From: Streptomyces sp. NBC_01283
GTDB taxonomy: Bacteria > Actinomycetota > Actinomycetes > Streptomycetales > Streptomycetaceae
Direction: 5' to 3'
NCBI RefSeq assembly: GCF_041435335.1
Contig: NZ_CP108430.1
Location: 3,702,501-3,766,500, forward strand
DNA length: 64,000 nt
Shown here piece after piece: positions 9,769 to 18,294 of this stretch (its first letter is position 1; every line of letters begins with the position of its first letter). Under the pieces are notes generated by a model. It searched no databases. It was not told where the DNA came from and saw nothing but the letters and a program-made list of their open reading frames with translations. The position numbers and the translations under genes were made by a program.

Positions 9769-10176
9769 ATGGCGGCCGTGAGCGACAAGCTCCCCGATGG
9801 CCGGTACGGCCGTGAGCGCTCGGCCGACGAGCGCGCGGACCGCAAGCTGAAGATCGCCGGATCGGTCCTCGGTGTGCTCTTCCTCCTGATGATCGGCTGG
9901 TTCGGGTACGACTACGTCTCCGGCACCAAGGTCAGCGGCGAAGTGATCAAGTTCGAGGTCGTCTCGGACAGTGCGGTCGAGGTGCACCTGGAGGTGCGCA
10001 AGGACGCGGACGCGAAGGGCTACTGCACCCTGCGCTCGCAGGCCGAGGACGGCGAAGAGGTGGGCCGCGCGGACTTCCGCTTCGACCAGAACGACGGCCG
10101 GATCGACAAGGTCGTCACGCTGCGCACGAAGGCGCGCGGGACGAGCGCCGAGCTGCTGGGCTGCCACTCCGACTGA
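9769..10176 (+). CDS. DUF4307-domain membrane protein
   Basis: Protein of 135 residues with a charged N-terminus, one membrane helix (LKIAGSVLGVLFLLMIGWFGY, about residues 29-49) and an extracytoplasmic beta-rich domain, with a single invariant-looking cysteine in KGYCTLRSQ. This matches the actinobacterial DUF4307 family next to mca, whose function is unknown. The start is an ATG with a good GGAGG ribosome binding site 7 bases upstream. A -10-like TATAGT precedes it. Confidence 0.85.
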   Translation: MAAVSDKLPDGRYGRERSADERADRKLKIAGSVLGVLFLLMIGWFGYDYVSGTKVSGEVIKFEVVSDSAVEVHLEVRKDADAKGYCTLRSQAEDGEEVGRADFRFDQNDGRIDKVVTLRTKARGTSAELLGCHSD

Positions 10177-10387
10177 GCCGGACGGGCACCGGCCCGCCCC
10201 ACACGTCACACTGACCGGCCGACGCCCCCGGTGTACCTGCTCTCACCTGCGTTGACGTATTTCTGATGGCTTATGTCCTCCCCCTCACGCGCCTGAATTG
10301 TTAGGCTCGTGGTTTCGCCCACCCGTTAGGGAACATCCTTCTGGGTAGGGCGATGCTTTGTATTCCCAGTACCTACGAGGAGCACCT

Positions 10388-10885
10388 GTGACCCAGACGA
10401 GCGAGAACGTCACCTGGCTTACCCAGGAGGCGTACAACCAGCTCAAGGCCGAGCTGGAGTACCTGTCTGGTCCTGCGCGCACCGAGATCGCTACGAAGAT
10501 CGCGGCGGCACGTGAAGAGGGCGACCTGCGCGAGAACGGCGGGTACCACGCGGCCAAGGAGGAGCAGGGCAAGCAGGAGCTCCGCGTCCGCCAGCTGACC
10601 CAGCTCCTGGAGCACGCGAAGGTCGGTGAGGCGCCGGCCGCGGATGGTGTGGTGGCGCCCGGCATGGTCGTGACGATCGCTTTCGACGGTGACGAGGACG
10701 ACACCGTGACCTTCCTGCTCGCCTCGCGCGAGTACGCGAGCGCCGATATCGAGACGTATTCGCCGCAGTCCCCGCTCGGCCGCGGCGTGGACGGCAAGAA
10801 GATCGGCGAGGACGCGCAGTACGAACTGCCGAACGGCAAGCTCGCCTCGGTCAAGATCCTCCAGGCGAAGCCCTACCAGTCCTGA
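10388..10885 (+). CDS. greA: Transcription elongation factor GreA
   Basis: Binds the RNA polymerase secondary channel and stimulates cleavage of backtracked RNA. The 165 residues show the N-terminal coiled coil with the acidic tip (AAAREEGDLRENGGYHAAKEE) and the C-terminal FKBP-like domain ending SPLGRG..GKKIGE. The GTG at 10388 is chosen because AGGAG ends 7 bases upstream and the protein then begins TQTSENVTWLTQEAYN, as is usual; the upstream ATG at 10358 would add ten atypical residues. Followed by a strong terminator. Confidence 0.96.
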   Translation: MTQTSENVTWLTQEAYNQLKAELEYLSGPARTEIATKIAAAREEGDLRENGGYHAAKEEQGKQELRVRQLTQLLEHAKVGEAPAADGVVAPGMVVTIAFDGDEDDTVTFLLASREYASADIETYSPQSPLGRGVDGKKIGEDAQYELPNGKLASVKILQAKPYQS

Positions 10886-10901
10886 GGCCGCTTCGGTCGA
10901 T

Positions 10902-10942
10902 GCGGAAGGCCCCCGGCGCCGAGTGCGCCGGGGGCCTTTCGC
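10902..10942. terminator. GreA transcription terminator
   Basis: Near-perfect stem of 18 bases (10902-10919 with 10925-10942, one mismatch) around a 5-base loop, rich in GC and flanked by short A/T stretches. It lies between converging greA and the ABC permease gene and probably acts in both directions. Confidence 0.85.
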
Positions 10943-10951
10943 ATGCCTGGG

Positions 10952-11809
10952 TCAGGCCGTGGCCGAGCGGTACTTGCGCACCGCGAGGGTCCTGAAGAGC
11001 AGGACGATCAGGACCGAGTAGATCACCGAGGCCCAGACCGGGTGCTGCATGGGCCAGGCCGACGAGTCCGAGACGCCGGGGTTGCCGAAGAGCTCGCGGC
11101 ACGCCTGGACGGTCGCGCTGAAGGGGTTCCAGTCGGCGACGTGCCGCAGCCAGGGCGTCATCTGGCTGGAGTCCACGAACGCGTTCGAGATGAACGTGAC
11201 CGGGAAGAGCCAGATCAGGCCGCCCGATGTGGCCGCCTCCGGGGTGCGGACCGACAGGCCGATGAGCGCGCCGATCCAGGTGAAGGCGTACCCGAGCAGG
11301 AGGAGCAGGCCGAAGGCGGCCAGCGCCTTGCCCATGCCCTCGTGGACCCGCCAGCCGACCAGGAGCGCCACGATCGCCAGCACCACCAGGGTGAGCGCGG
11401 TCTGCACGAGGTCGGCGATGGTCCGGCCGGTGAGGACGGCTCCGCGCGCCATGGGCAGCGACCGGAAGCGGTCGATGAGGCCCTTGTGCATGTCATCGGC
11501 GATGCCGGCTCCCGCGCCCGCGGTGGCGAAGGTGACGGTCTGCGCGAAGATGCCCGCCATCAGGAAGTTGCGGTAGACCGCCGGGTCGGTGCTGGCGCCG
11601 ATCTTCATGGATCCGCCGAAGACGTAGCTGAACAGCACCACGAACATGATCGGCTGGATCAGGCCGAAGACGACCATTTCCGGGATCCGGGACATCCGGA
11701 TGAGGTTGCGCTTGGCGACGACCAGGGAGTCCCTGACGGACTGGCCGATGCCGCCCGCGGGCCTGGGTCCTGCGGCGGGCTTGGTCACGATGCCGGTCAC
11801 GGAGCTCAC
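10952..11809 (-). CDS. ABC-2 type permease, DrrB-like drug exporter subunit
   Basis: Integral membrane half of an ABC exporter, 285 residues with six predicted helices in the ABC-2 layout, including MVVFGLIQPIMFVVLFSYVFGG near the N-terminus. The start is GTG, overlapping the stop of the ATP-binding gene by four bases (GTGA), so the two are translationally coupled. The pair resembles DrrAB and related daunorubicin/lipid exporters. The substrate is unknown. Confidence 0.9.
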   Translation of the reverse strand: MSSVTGIVTKPAAGPRPAGGIGQSVRDSLVVAKRNLIRMSRIPEMVVFGLIQPIMFVVLFSYVFGGSMKIGASTDPAVYRNFLMAGIFAQTVTFATAGAGAGIADDMHKGLIDRFRSLPMARGAVLTGRTIADLVQTALTLVVLAIVALLVGWRVHEGMGKALAAFGLLLLLGYAFTWIGALIGLSVRTPEAATSGGLIWLFPVTFISNAFVDSSQMTPWLRHVADWNPFSATVQACRELFGNPGVSDSSAWPMQHPVWASVIYSVLIVLLFRTLAVRKYRSATA

Positions 11810-12825
11810 TTGTCGGCCTCCTTCTTGGGCTCGGCCTTCGCGTCCTCGATGCCGTTCCCCTTGCCGTTGCCGTTGGCTTCGTCCACCTCGGCGACGTGGC
11901 CCGTCAGCGAGATGAACACGTCGTCCAGGGTCGGGCGGCGCAGCCCGATGTCGTCGATCTCGACCCCGCGGGCGTCCAGCTCGCGGATGACCTCGGCGAG
12001 CAGCTTGGCGCCGCCGGCTACCGGGACCGTGAGCTTGCGGGTGTGGTTCTCGACGGCGACGTCGCCCTTGCCGAAGCCGCGCAGGACCTCGGTGGCCGAG
12101 GTGATCTGCTCGCGCTCGTGCACCACTACCTCGACGCGCTCGCCGCCGGTCTGCGCCTTGAGCTGGTCGGAGGTGCCGCGGGCGATGACGCGGCCGTGGT
12201 CGACGACGCAGATGTCGTGCGCCAGGTGATCGGCCTCTTCGAGGTACTGGGTGGTGAGCAGCAGGGTCGTGCCGCCCGACACCAGCTCCTGGATGACCTC
12301 CCAGAGCTGCTGCCGGTTGCGCGGGTCAAGGCCCGTGGTCGGCTCGTCCATGAACATCACCGGGGGCGACACGACGAGCGCGGCCGCGAGGTCGAGGCGG
12401 CGGCGCATGCCTCCCGAATACGTCTTGGAGGGGCGGTCGGCGGCGTCGGCGAGATGGAACCGGTCGAGGAGCTCGCCCGCCCTGGCCTTCGCCTCCTTCG
12501 CCTTCATCTGGTAGAGCTGGCCGACCATCTGGAGGTTCTCGCGGCCCGTCAGGTACTCGTCGACTGCGGCGAACTGGCCCGAGAGGCCGATCGACCGCCG
12601 CACTTCGTTCGGATGCTTCAGTACGTCGATGCCCGCGACGACCGCGCGGCCGCTGTCCGGCGTCAGAAGCGTCGTCAGACAGCGCACCGCCGTGGTCTTG
12701 CCCGCGCCGTTCGGCCCGAGAAGGCCGAGCACGGTGCCTTCCGGAACATCGAGATCGACGCCGTCCAGAGCCCTTACGTCGCCGAAGGTCTTCACAAGGC
12801 CTTCGGCGTAGATGGCGCCTGGCAT
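11806..12825 (-). CDS. ABC transporter ATP-binding protein, DrrA-like
   Basis: ATPase subunit partner of the downstream permease. It shows Walker A (LLGPNGAGKTTAVRCL, about residues 34-49), the signature TYSGGMRRRLDLAAAL, Walker B (VMFMDEPTTGLDP) and an H-loop (TTQYLEEAD). The C-terminal extension of about 90 residues, DIGLRRPTLDDVFISLTGH, is typical of the DrrA subfamily. The tail ends in a charged, low-complexity segment rich in N, G and K. First gene of a two-gene operon. Confidence 0.93.
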   Translation of the reverse strand: MPGAIYAEGLVKTFGDVRALDGVDLDVPEGTVLGLLGPNGAGKTTAVRCLTTLLTPDSGRAVVAGIDVLKHPNEVRRSIGLSGQFAAVDEYLTGRENLQMVGQLYQMKAKEAKARAGELLDRFHLADAADRPSKTYSGGMRRRLDLAAALVVSPPVMFMDEPTTGLDPRNRQQLWEVIQELVSGGTTLLLTTQYLEEADHLAHDICVVDHGRVIARGTSDQLKAQTGGERVEVVVHEREQITSATEVLRGFGKGDVAVENHTRKLTVPVAGGAKLLAEVIRELDARGVEIDDIGLRRPTLDDVFISLTGHVAEVDEANGNGKGNGIEDAKAEPKKEADK

Positions 12826-13060
12826 GTGGGTTCTCCCAGTGGTGTGGGTGACTTCCTACGGAAAGCTTAGATTTGCCGGGTATGACGTGCCCGGTGATCA
12901 GTGACGCGAGGCACGCCATAACGCGATATGTCGTGTCTCCGCAACGGGTTTCGCGGAGCCTGCGGACAACGCGGAACGGAGCCTGTGGACAACGCGAAAT
13001 GGTGGTGACCGGCCATGCGCGTACGGGAATGTCGGCGCGACGGCGGCGCGACGCGGCCCG

Positions 13061-14290
13061 TCAGCCGATGACGGTGTAGCCCGCCTCGCCCAGCGCCCTG
13101 CCGACCTCGGCGCAGTGCGCGGGGCCCTTGGTCTCCAGGTGCAACTCCACCTCCACCTCCGTGAGTCCCAGGCGCGGATCGGTCCGCACGTGGCCCACGT
13201 CGAGGACATTGGCGTCGACCACCGACAACACCCCGAGGAGCGTGGCCAGCGCCCCGGGCCGGTCCGTGAGGCGCAGCCGCAGCGACAGGTAGCGGCCCGC
13301 CGCCGCCATGCCGTGGCGCAGGATCCGCTGCATCAGGAGCGGGTCGACGTTGCCGCCCGACAGGAGCGCGACCACCGGACCCTCGAACTCCTGCGGCCTG
13401 CTCAGGAGCGCCGCGACCGGGCTCGCGCCCGCCGGCTCGACGACCATCTTGGCCCGCTCCAGGCAGAGCAGGAGCGCGCTGGACAGCTCGTCCTCGGAGA
13501 CGGTGACGATGTCGTCCAGAAGCTCGTCGATGATCCGGAACGGCACGTCGCCGGGGCGCCCGACCTTGATGCCGTCGGCCATCGTCGCCGGGTTCTCGAT
13601 CGACACCGGGTGCCCGGCGGCGAGCGAGGGCGGGTACGCCGCCGAGCCCGCGGCCTGCACGCCGATCACCTTGACGTCCGGGCGCAGCGTCTTGACCGCC
13701 ACCGCGATGCCCGCGGCGAGCCCGCCGCCGCCGACGCCCAGGACCAGCGTGCGCAGCTCGGGGCACTGCTCCAGGATCTCCAGGCCCACCGTGCCCTGCC
13801 CCGCGATGATGTCGGGGTGGTCGAAGGGGTGGATGAAGACGGCGCCCGTCTCGTGCGCGTACTCCTGGGCCGCGGCCAGCGTCTCGTCGACCACCTGACC
13901 GTGCAGCCGCACCTCCGCGCCGTACTCACGGGTCGCCGCGACCTTGGGCAGCGGGGCGCCCACCGGCATGAAGACCGTGGAGCGCACGCCGAGCAGCGAG
14001 GACGCGAGGGCCACGCCCTGCGCGTGGTTGCCCGCACTCGCGGCGACCACACCGGCCGCGCGCTCCTCGGGGTAGAGGCCCGCGATCCGCACGTACGCGC
14101 CGCGCAGCTTGAACGAGCCCGTCCGCTGGAGGTTCTCGCACTTGAAGTGCACCGGCGAGCCCACCAGCTGCGACAGGTGCCTGCTGCCTTCCATCGCCGT
14201 CACCCTGGACACACCCGAGAGCATCTTCTGGGCACCGCGCACGTCGTCGAGGGTGACCGTCGGCAAGGAGTGAGTCGTGCGGTAGCTCAT
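13061..14290 (-). CDS. ilvA: Threonine ammonia-lyase (threonine dehydratase) with C-terminal ACT domain
   Basis: PLP enzyme converting threonine to 2-oxobutyrate, the first committed step towards isoleucine, or used in catabolism. The fold-type II domain shows the PLP lysine at K61 (RTGSFKLRGAY) and the glycine loop GVGGGGLAAGIA. An ACT-type regulatory domain covers roughly the last 80 residues (RLTDRPGALATLLGVLSVV). At 409 residues it has a single ACT domain, shorter than the two-ACT E. coli biosynthetic type. It is divergent from the MarR gene, and its upstream region carries a motif shared with metB. Confidence 0.92.
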   Translation of the reverse strand: MSYRTTHSLPTVTLDDVRGAQKMLSGVSRVTAMEGSRHLSQLVGSPVHFKCENLQRTGSFKLRGAYVRIAGLYPEERAAGVVAASAGNHAQGVALASSLLGVRSTVFMPVGAPLPKVAATREYGAEVRLHGQVVDETLAAAQEYAHETGAVFIHPFDHPDIIAGQGTVGLEILEQCPELRTLVLGVGGGGLAAGIAVAVKTLRPDVKVIGVQAAGSAAYPPSLAAGHPVSIENPATMADGIKVGRPGDVPFRIIDELLDDIVTVSEDELSSALLLCLERAKMVVEPAGASPVAALLSRPQEFEGPVVALLSGGNVDPLLMQRILRHGMAAAGRYLSLRLRLTDRPGALATLLGVLSVVDANVLDVGHVRTDPRLGLTEVEVELHLETKGPAHCAEVGRALGEAGYTVIG

Positions 14291-14341
14291 GACAGCAAGT
14301 CTCCCAGTTCACACCGGGGTCCTCCTGTGGTGACCACGTGC

Positions 14342-14355
14342 CGAGACTGGTTTGC
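14342..14355. promoter_or_regulatory. Motif CGAGACTGGTTTGC upstream of ilvA (shared with metB)
   Basis: The 14-mer lies 52-65 bases upstream of the ilvA start codon in the ilvA-MarR intergenic region. A copy differing at one base, CGAGACTGGTTCGC, lies 44-57 bases upstream of metB (17002-17015), with a second partial copy (17029-17040). Both genes are read on the minus strand, so the motif has the same orientation and similar spacing in each. It is a candidate operator or promoter element; its binder is unknown. Confidence 0.45.
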
Positions 14356-14435
14356 GCAGCGCCGGTACGCCTCGCGTCCCGGCCGCGTACCCTGTCCCCC
14401 AACCCATCGCCCTCGCATGAAGTGAGCCCCCGGCC

Positions 14436-14939
14436 ATGCCCACAACTCCGGACATGACGACCGCCAGCGATCCCGGCCTCCTCGACACGCTGCAACACCA
14501 GGTGGCCGTGTTCGCCCGCCGTGCGGAGCAGACGCGCCTCGGCGGCGTCGGACAGGTCCGCAACTCCATGGACCGCGCCGCGTATCTGCTGCTCAACCGC
14601 CTCGACAAGGAGGGGCCGATGGGCGTCAAGGCGCTCGCGGCGAGCATGGGAATCGACTCGTCGACCGTCACCCGGCAGGTCGCCCCGCTGGTCGACACGG
14701 GGCTCGTCAAGCGCACCTCGCACCCCGAGGACGGCCGCGCCGTGGTGCTCCAGCTGTCGCCGCGCGGCGAGGCACGCCTCAACGAAGTGCGGTCCTCGCG
14801 GCGTGACCTCATGGCCGAGCTGACCGGTGACTGGTCCCCGGAGGAGCGCGAAAGCTTCTGCACGCTCCTCACGCGCTTCAATTCAGCGCTCTCCGCCCGC
14901 CAGACCTCACAGGCGGCTCCGGAGGCGCCCGCTTCCTGA
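14436..14939 (+). CDS. MarR-family transcriptional regulator
   Basis: Winged-helix regulator of 167 residues. The DNA-binding part reads GPMGVKALAASMGIDSSTV then TRQVAPLVDTGLVKR with the wing HPEDGRAVVLQLSPRGEA, about residues 60-115; flanking helices form the dimer interface. It is divergent from ilvA. The ligand and targets are unknown; ilvA and its own promoter are the obvious candidates from position. Confidence 0.9.
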   Translation: MPTTPDMTTASDPGLLDTLQHQVAVFARRAEQTRLGGVGQVRNSMDRAAYLLLNRLDKEGPMGVKALAASMGIDSSTVTRQVAPLVDTGLVKRTSHPEDGRAVVLQLSPRGEARLNEVRSSRRDLMAELTGDWSPEERESFCTLLTRFNSALSARQTSQAAPEAPAS

Positions 14940-15036
14940 GGCCGACGGCTCCGAGGGCGCCAGCCTCTTGACCCCGGCCACCCGCCTGGCCTCATATGAG
15001 ACCTGGGGGCCCGGTCCCCTCCAGGCGGGAGGCGCG

Positions 15037-15519
15037 GTGCGCGGACGGCAGGCGTTGATGAACGCCCGCCGGGCCCGGGAGTTCGAGGCATTCGTCGCGG
15101 GCGCGGCAGGGAGGCTGCTGCATGCGGCGACGCTGCTCACCACCGAGCCCCCGAACGCCAACCCACGCGCGCGTGCCCTGCTGACCGCGTCCCTGGCGCA
15201 CTCGTACGCCACCTGGGACCGGATGCGCGGCGAGGACCCGTACGACCGCACCCGCCAGCAGCTGGCCATCCGCTTCGCGCGCGGCGCCTGGCGCCGGCAC
15301 CGGAGCCACGGCGGCGTCCTGGCCCGCCTCACGCCCCAGGAGCGGCTGATTCTCGTCCTGCGGCTGTACGAGGGCGTCGCCGAGGAGCAGACGGCGGCGC
15401 TCCTCGGCCTGCCCGCCGACCGGGTGGAGACCATCTGCGCCCGCGCCATGGAGACGGTGCTCCACCCGCCGCGCGGCCCGGCACCGACGGTTCCCCTGGG
15501 AGAGGCGGCCCCGTCATGA
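15037..15519 (+). CDS. SigE-family/ECF-like sigma factor-like protein
   Basis: The N-terminal half, EFEAFVAGAAGRLLHAATLLT, resembles sigma region 2 of short streptomycete sigma factors. The C-terminal half, LTPQERLILVLRLYEGVAEEQ followed by TAALLGLPADRVETICARA, resembles the region 4 helix-turn-helix. Region 2 looks degenerate, so it may bind DNA without being a full sigma factor. GTG at 15037 follows GGGAGG by four bases; ATG at 15058 (MNARRAREFEAF) is the alternative. Its stop overlaps the start of a small membrane protein gene (ATGA), suggesting a functional pair. Confidence 0.7.
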   Translation: MRGRQALMNARRAREFEAFVAGAAGRLLHAATLLTTEPPNANPRARALLTASLAHSYATWDRMRGEDPYDRTRQQLAIRFARGAWRRHRSHGGVLARLTPQERLILVLRLYEGVAEEQTAALLGLPADRVETICARAMETVLHPPRGPAPTVPLGEAAPS

Positions 15520-15770
15520 ACCAGCACGACCGCAAGGCGAGCGCTGTCCGCCACCTCCTGGACGACGGCACGCCCCCCTCGGCCCCGCCCGAGCTCTACG
15601 AGGAGGCGCTCCGCCGCGGAGGCCGCATGCTGCGCCGCAGAAGGGCGGTGCGCAGGCTGCTGTGGCTCCTGCTGCTCATGGCGGCGATCGCCTTCGTGGT
15701 CTGGGCGTCGGTCGAGCAGCCGTGGGTGGAGCCGCCCTCGCAGACGACTCCACCCCTCACCAGCTGGTGA
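15516..15770 (+). CDS. Small one-helix membrane protein coupled to sigma-like gene
   Basis: Protein of 84 residues: a cytoplasmic N-terminal part rich in charged residues, with the arginine-rich stretch LRRRRAVRR, then one helix (LLWLLLLMAAIAFVVWASV, about residues 47-65) and a short Pro-rich outside tail. The start overlaps the stop of the sigma-like gene by four bases. Such coupling, and the positive cytoplasmic segment, would suit a small anti-sigma or membrane tether, but no known anti-sigma motif is present. Confidence 0.7.
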   Translation: MNQHDRKASAVRHLLDDGTPPSAPPELYEEALRRGGRMLRRRRAVRRLLWLLLLMAAIAFVVWASVEQPWVEPPSQTTPPLTSW

Positions 15771-15803
15771 GGGGTGGAGGAACGAACGGGCCCGAGCGGG
15801 CGA

Positions 15804-16958
15804 CTAGCCCAGCGCCTGCTGCAGGTCGGCCAGCAGGTCGTCCGCGTTCTCGATGCCCACGGAGAGCCGCACCAGGTCGGCGGGGACCTCAAGGGCCGAG
15901 CCCACCACCGAGGCGTGCGTCATCCGCCCCGGGTGCTCGATCAGGGACTCCACGCCGCCGAGGGACTCCCCCAGGGTGAACAGCTTCGCGCGGTCGCAGA
16001 CGGCGACCGCCGCCTCCTCGCCGCCGGTGACCTGGAAGGACACCATCCCGCCGAACGCCTTCATCTGCTTGGCCGCGGTCTCGTGACCGGGGTGCTCCGG
16101 AAGCCCGGGGTAGAGAACACGCGTCACGCGCGCGTGCCGCGACAGCATCTCGGCGACCTTCGTCGCGTTCTCGCTGTGCCGGTCCATCCGGACGGCCAGC
16201 GTCTTGATGCCGCGAAGCACCAGCCACGCGTCGAAGGGCCCGGCGACCGCGCCCATCGCGTTCTGGTGGTACGCCAGCTCCTCGCCGAGCTCGGGGTCGC
16301 TGACGACCAGCGCGCCGCCCACGACGTCCGAGTGCCCGCCCATGTACTTCGTCAGGGAGTGCACGACGACATCGGCGCCGAGCGCGAGCGGCTGCTGGAG
16401 GTAGGGGCTGGCGAAGGTGTTGTCGACGACGAGCCGGGCGCCCGTCTCCTTGGCGACCTGCGCGACGGCCGCGATGTCCGTGATGCCGAGCAGCGGGTTG
16501 GAGGGGGTCTCCACCCAGATCGCCTTCGTACGGTCGGTCACCGCGGCCCGTACCGCCGCCGGGTCGGAGGTGTCGGCGACCGACCACTCGACGCCCCACC
16601 GGGACACGACCTTCGCGAAGAGCCGGAACGTGCCGCCGTACGCGTCGTTCGGGATGACCACGTGGTCACCGGGAGCGAGCAGCGTACGCAGGAGGCAGTC
16701 CTCCGCGGCGAGACCCGACGCGAAGGCGAGCCCGCGCCTGCCGCCCTCCAGCGCGGCCAGGTTCTCCTCCAGGGCGGTGCGGGTGGGGTTGGCGCTGCGG
16801 CTGTACTCATAGCCGCCGCGCAGCCCGCCGACGCCGTCCTGCTTGTATGTCGACACCTGGTAGATCGGCGGGACGACCGCGCCCGTGAGCGGGTCGGCGG
16901 TGTTGCCCGCGTGGATCGCGACGGTCTCGAAACTCTGGCTGCTGAACGTGTCACTCAT
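15804..16958 (-). CDS. metB: Cystathionine gamma-synthase
   Basis: PLP enzyme of trans-sulfuration, joining an O-acylhomoserine with cysteine to give cystathionine; the family also includes cystathionine gamma-lyase, and some actinobacterial members do both. The 384 residues show the PLP-lysine motif HSLTKYMGGHSDV, the N-terminal FETVAIHAG and YEYSRSANPTRTALE. The ATG at 16958 (MSDTFSSQSFETVAIHAG) is preferred to the upstream ORF start, which adds a Gly/Pro-rich stretch. The promoter region is shared with the divergent hypothetical gene and holds CTGGTTCGC repeats. Confidence 0.92.
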   Translation of the reverse strand: MSDTFSSQSFETVAIHAGNTADPLTGAVVPPIYQVSTYKQDGVGGLRGGYEYSRSANPTRTALEENLAALEGGRRGLAFASGLAAEDCLLRTLLAPGDHVVIPNDAYGGTFRLFAKVVSRWGVEWSVADTSDPAAVRAAVTDRTKAIWVETPSNPLLGITDIAAVAQVAKETGARLVVDNTFASPYLQQPLALGADVVVHSLTKYMGGHSDVVGGALVVSDPELGEELAYHQNAMGAVAGPFDAWLVLRGIKTLAVRMDRHSENATKVAEMLSRHARVTRVLYPGLPEHPGHETAAKQMKAFGGMVSFQVTGGEEAAVAVCDRAKLFTLGESLGGVESLIEHPGRMTHASVVGSALEVPADLVRLSVGIENADDLLADLQQALG

Positions 16959-17001
16959 GTGGCCAGAGCCTAGTCCGGGACCGGGGCCGGGCCGACAAGT
17001 T

Positions 17002-17040
17002 CGAGACTGGTTCGCCAAGTGTCAGAGCAGTCTGGTTCGC
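17002..17040. promoter_or_regulatory. Direct repeats (CTGGTTCGC) in the metB divergent promoter region
   Basis: CGAGACTGGTTCGC (17002-17015) and AGTCTGGTTCGC (17029-17040) lie as direct repeats spaced about 27 bases start to start. The first copy matches the motif upstream of ilvA at 13 of 14 bases. Likely protein-binding sites for metB and/or the divergent gene. Confidence 0.45.
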
Positions 17041-17048
17041 TTGTACTC

Positions 17049-18167
17049 ATGGAGATTCTCTGGGCGCTGATGGCAGTGATCATGATCGGGGCGGTCCTCG
17101 GCCCTGTCCTGCTGCGCAGGCGCGGCGGAATCCGCCAGGTCGCCCCCGGTTCACCGGACGCCGCGGACCCGGCGGACTACGGCTTCGCGCGGCAGGAGGA
17201 GCTGGACATCCGCATGCCGGGCCCGGACCACGACCTCCTCGACGTCCTGGACGTGGTCCAGCAGTCGCAGAGCTGGAAGGCGGCCTCGCAGCTGCTCGCG
17301 GGCACGGAGGTGCACGGCGAGGTGCGCTGGCAGCGCGTGCAGGCGTTCGCGGGCGCGGCGTCCCTGGAGCTGCAGGCGCGTCCCGGCGGGGTCAGCGACC
17401 AGCCCGGCGGGCAGTGGCTGCGGGTGTGGCGGGCCGAGGCGCCCAAGGACGCGGGCGGCGCCGCGGTGCACGCGGAGTTCCTGGTCCAACAGGCCTGGCG
17501 GTCGTCGACGTCCGGGACGGACGAGTTCCGGATCATCCTGGAGGAGGCGAGGGAGGCCTGCGCGCAGGCCGCGCTCCTCGCCCCCGGCGACCCCGTGCCG
17601 TACATCATCGAGCTCTCGATCGCGCGGGGCCTGGCGTACCCGCGCGAGGAGTTCGAGCAGCTGTGGCTGAAGATCCTGGACCGCGCGCCCGCACACATGG
17701 GGGCGCATCTGGCGGCCCTGCACTACTGGTGCGAGAAGTGGCACGGCTCGCGCGACCTCGCGCACGACTTCACGGAGGCCGCGGCGGCCCGCGCCCCCAA
17801 GGGCTCGCTCCTGTCCGCGCTGCCGCTCTTCGCGGTGTACGAGCACCTGCCCGAGGTGAACCTCGTCCGGGGGTTCTACGAGAGCGAGGTCGTCACCAAG
17901 GCCGTGGAGGGCGCCCTCTACGCCGTGCACTCGGCCCGCCCCGACGACCCGATGCTGGCGCACGTGCGGCACCTCCTGATCTTCTTCCTGGTCCGCAGCG
18001 AGCGCTGGGCGGAGGCGATGAACCAGCTGGTCCACGTGGACGGCCACGTCGGCGCCCTGCCCTGGACGGTCTCCGGCGACCCGGCCGCGGACTACGCGGT
18101 GTACCGCGCGCTCGCCGTCGCGGGGTACGAGGCGAACGGCGGCAGCCCGGCGACGCTGTCGCACTGA
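17049..18167 (+). CDS. Membrane-anchored hypothetical protein, conserved neighbour of metB
   Basis: Protein of 372 residues with one N-terminal helix (MEILWALMAVIMIGAVLGPVL) ending in an RRRGG stop-transfer segment, then a soluble, mostly helical domain facing the cytoplasm. Repeated helical pairs such as REEFEQLWLKILDRAPAHMG and AHLAALHYWCEKWHG suggest a TPR-like solenoid. Function is unknown. ATG at 17049 puts the helix at the N-terminus; a GTG at 17019 is in frame. No clear ribosome binding site is seen, so the start is not firm. It is divergent from metB and followed by msrA. Confidence 0.7.
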   Translation: MEILWALMAVIMIGAVLGPVLLRRRGGIRQVAPGSPDAADPADYGFARQEELDIRMPGPDHDLLDVLDVVQQSQSWKAASQLLAGTEVHGEVRWQRVQAFAGAASLELQARPGGVSDQPGGQWLRVWRAEAPKDAGGAAVHAEFLVQQAWRSSTSGTDEFRIILEEAREACAQAALLAPGDPVPYIIELSIARGLAYPREEFEQLWLKILDRAPAHMGAHLAALHYWCEKWHGSRDLAHDFTEAAAARAPKGSLLSALPLFAVYEHLPEVNLVRGFYESEVVTKAVEGALYAVHSARPDDPMLAHVRHLLIFFLVRSERWAEAMNQLVHVDGHVGALPWTVSGDPAADYAVYRALAVAGYEANGGSPATLSH

Positions 18168-18294
18168 GCCGCCGGGTCAGCCGGACCGGTCCGAGGAATG
18201 CGGCTCACCCCGCACACGTTGACGCAAGAGCCGCAAGCCCCAGCGCTGCACGCCCCGCTCGCCCCGCACGCCCCGCTTCAGGAGGACAGCCCCC

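Noticed and set aside
16959..17048. SAM riboswitch upstream of metB
   Set aside because: The 90-base region lacks the conserved SAM-I or SAM-II core; only the CTGGTTCGC repeats stand out.
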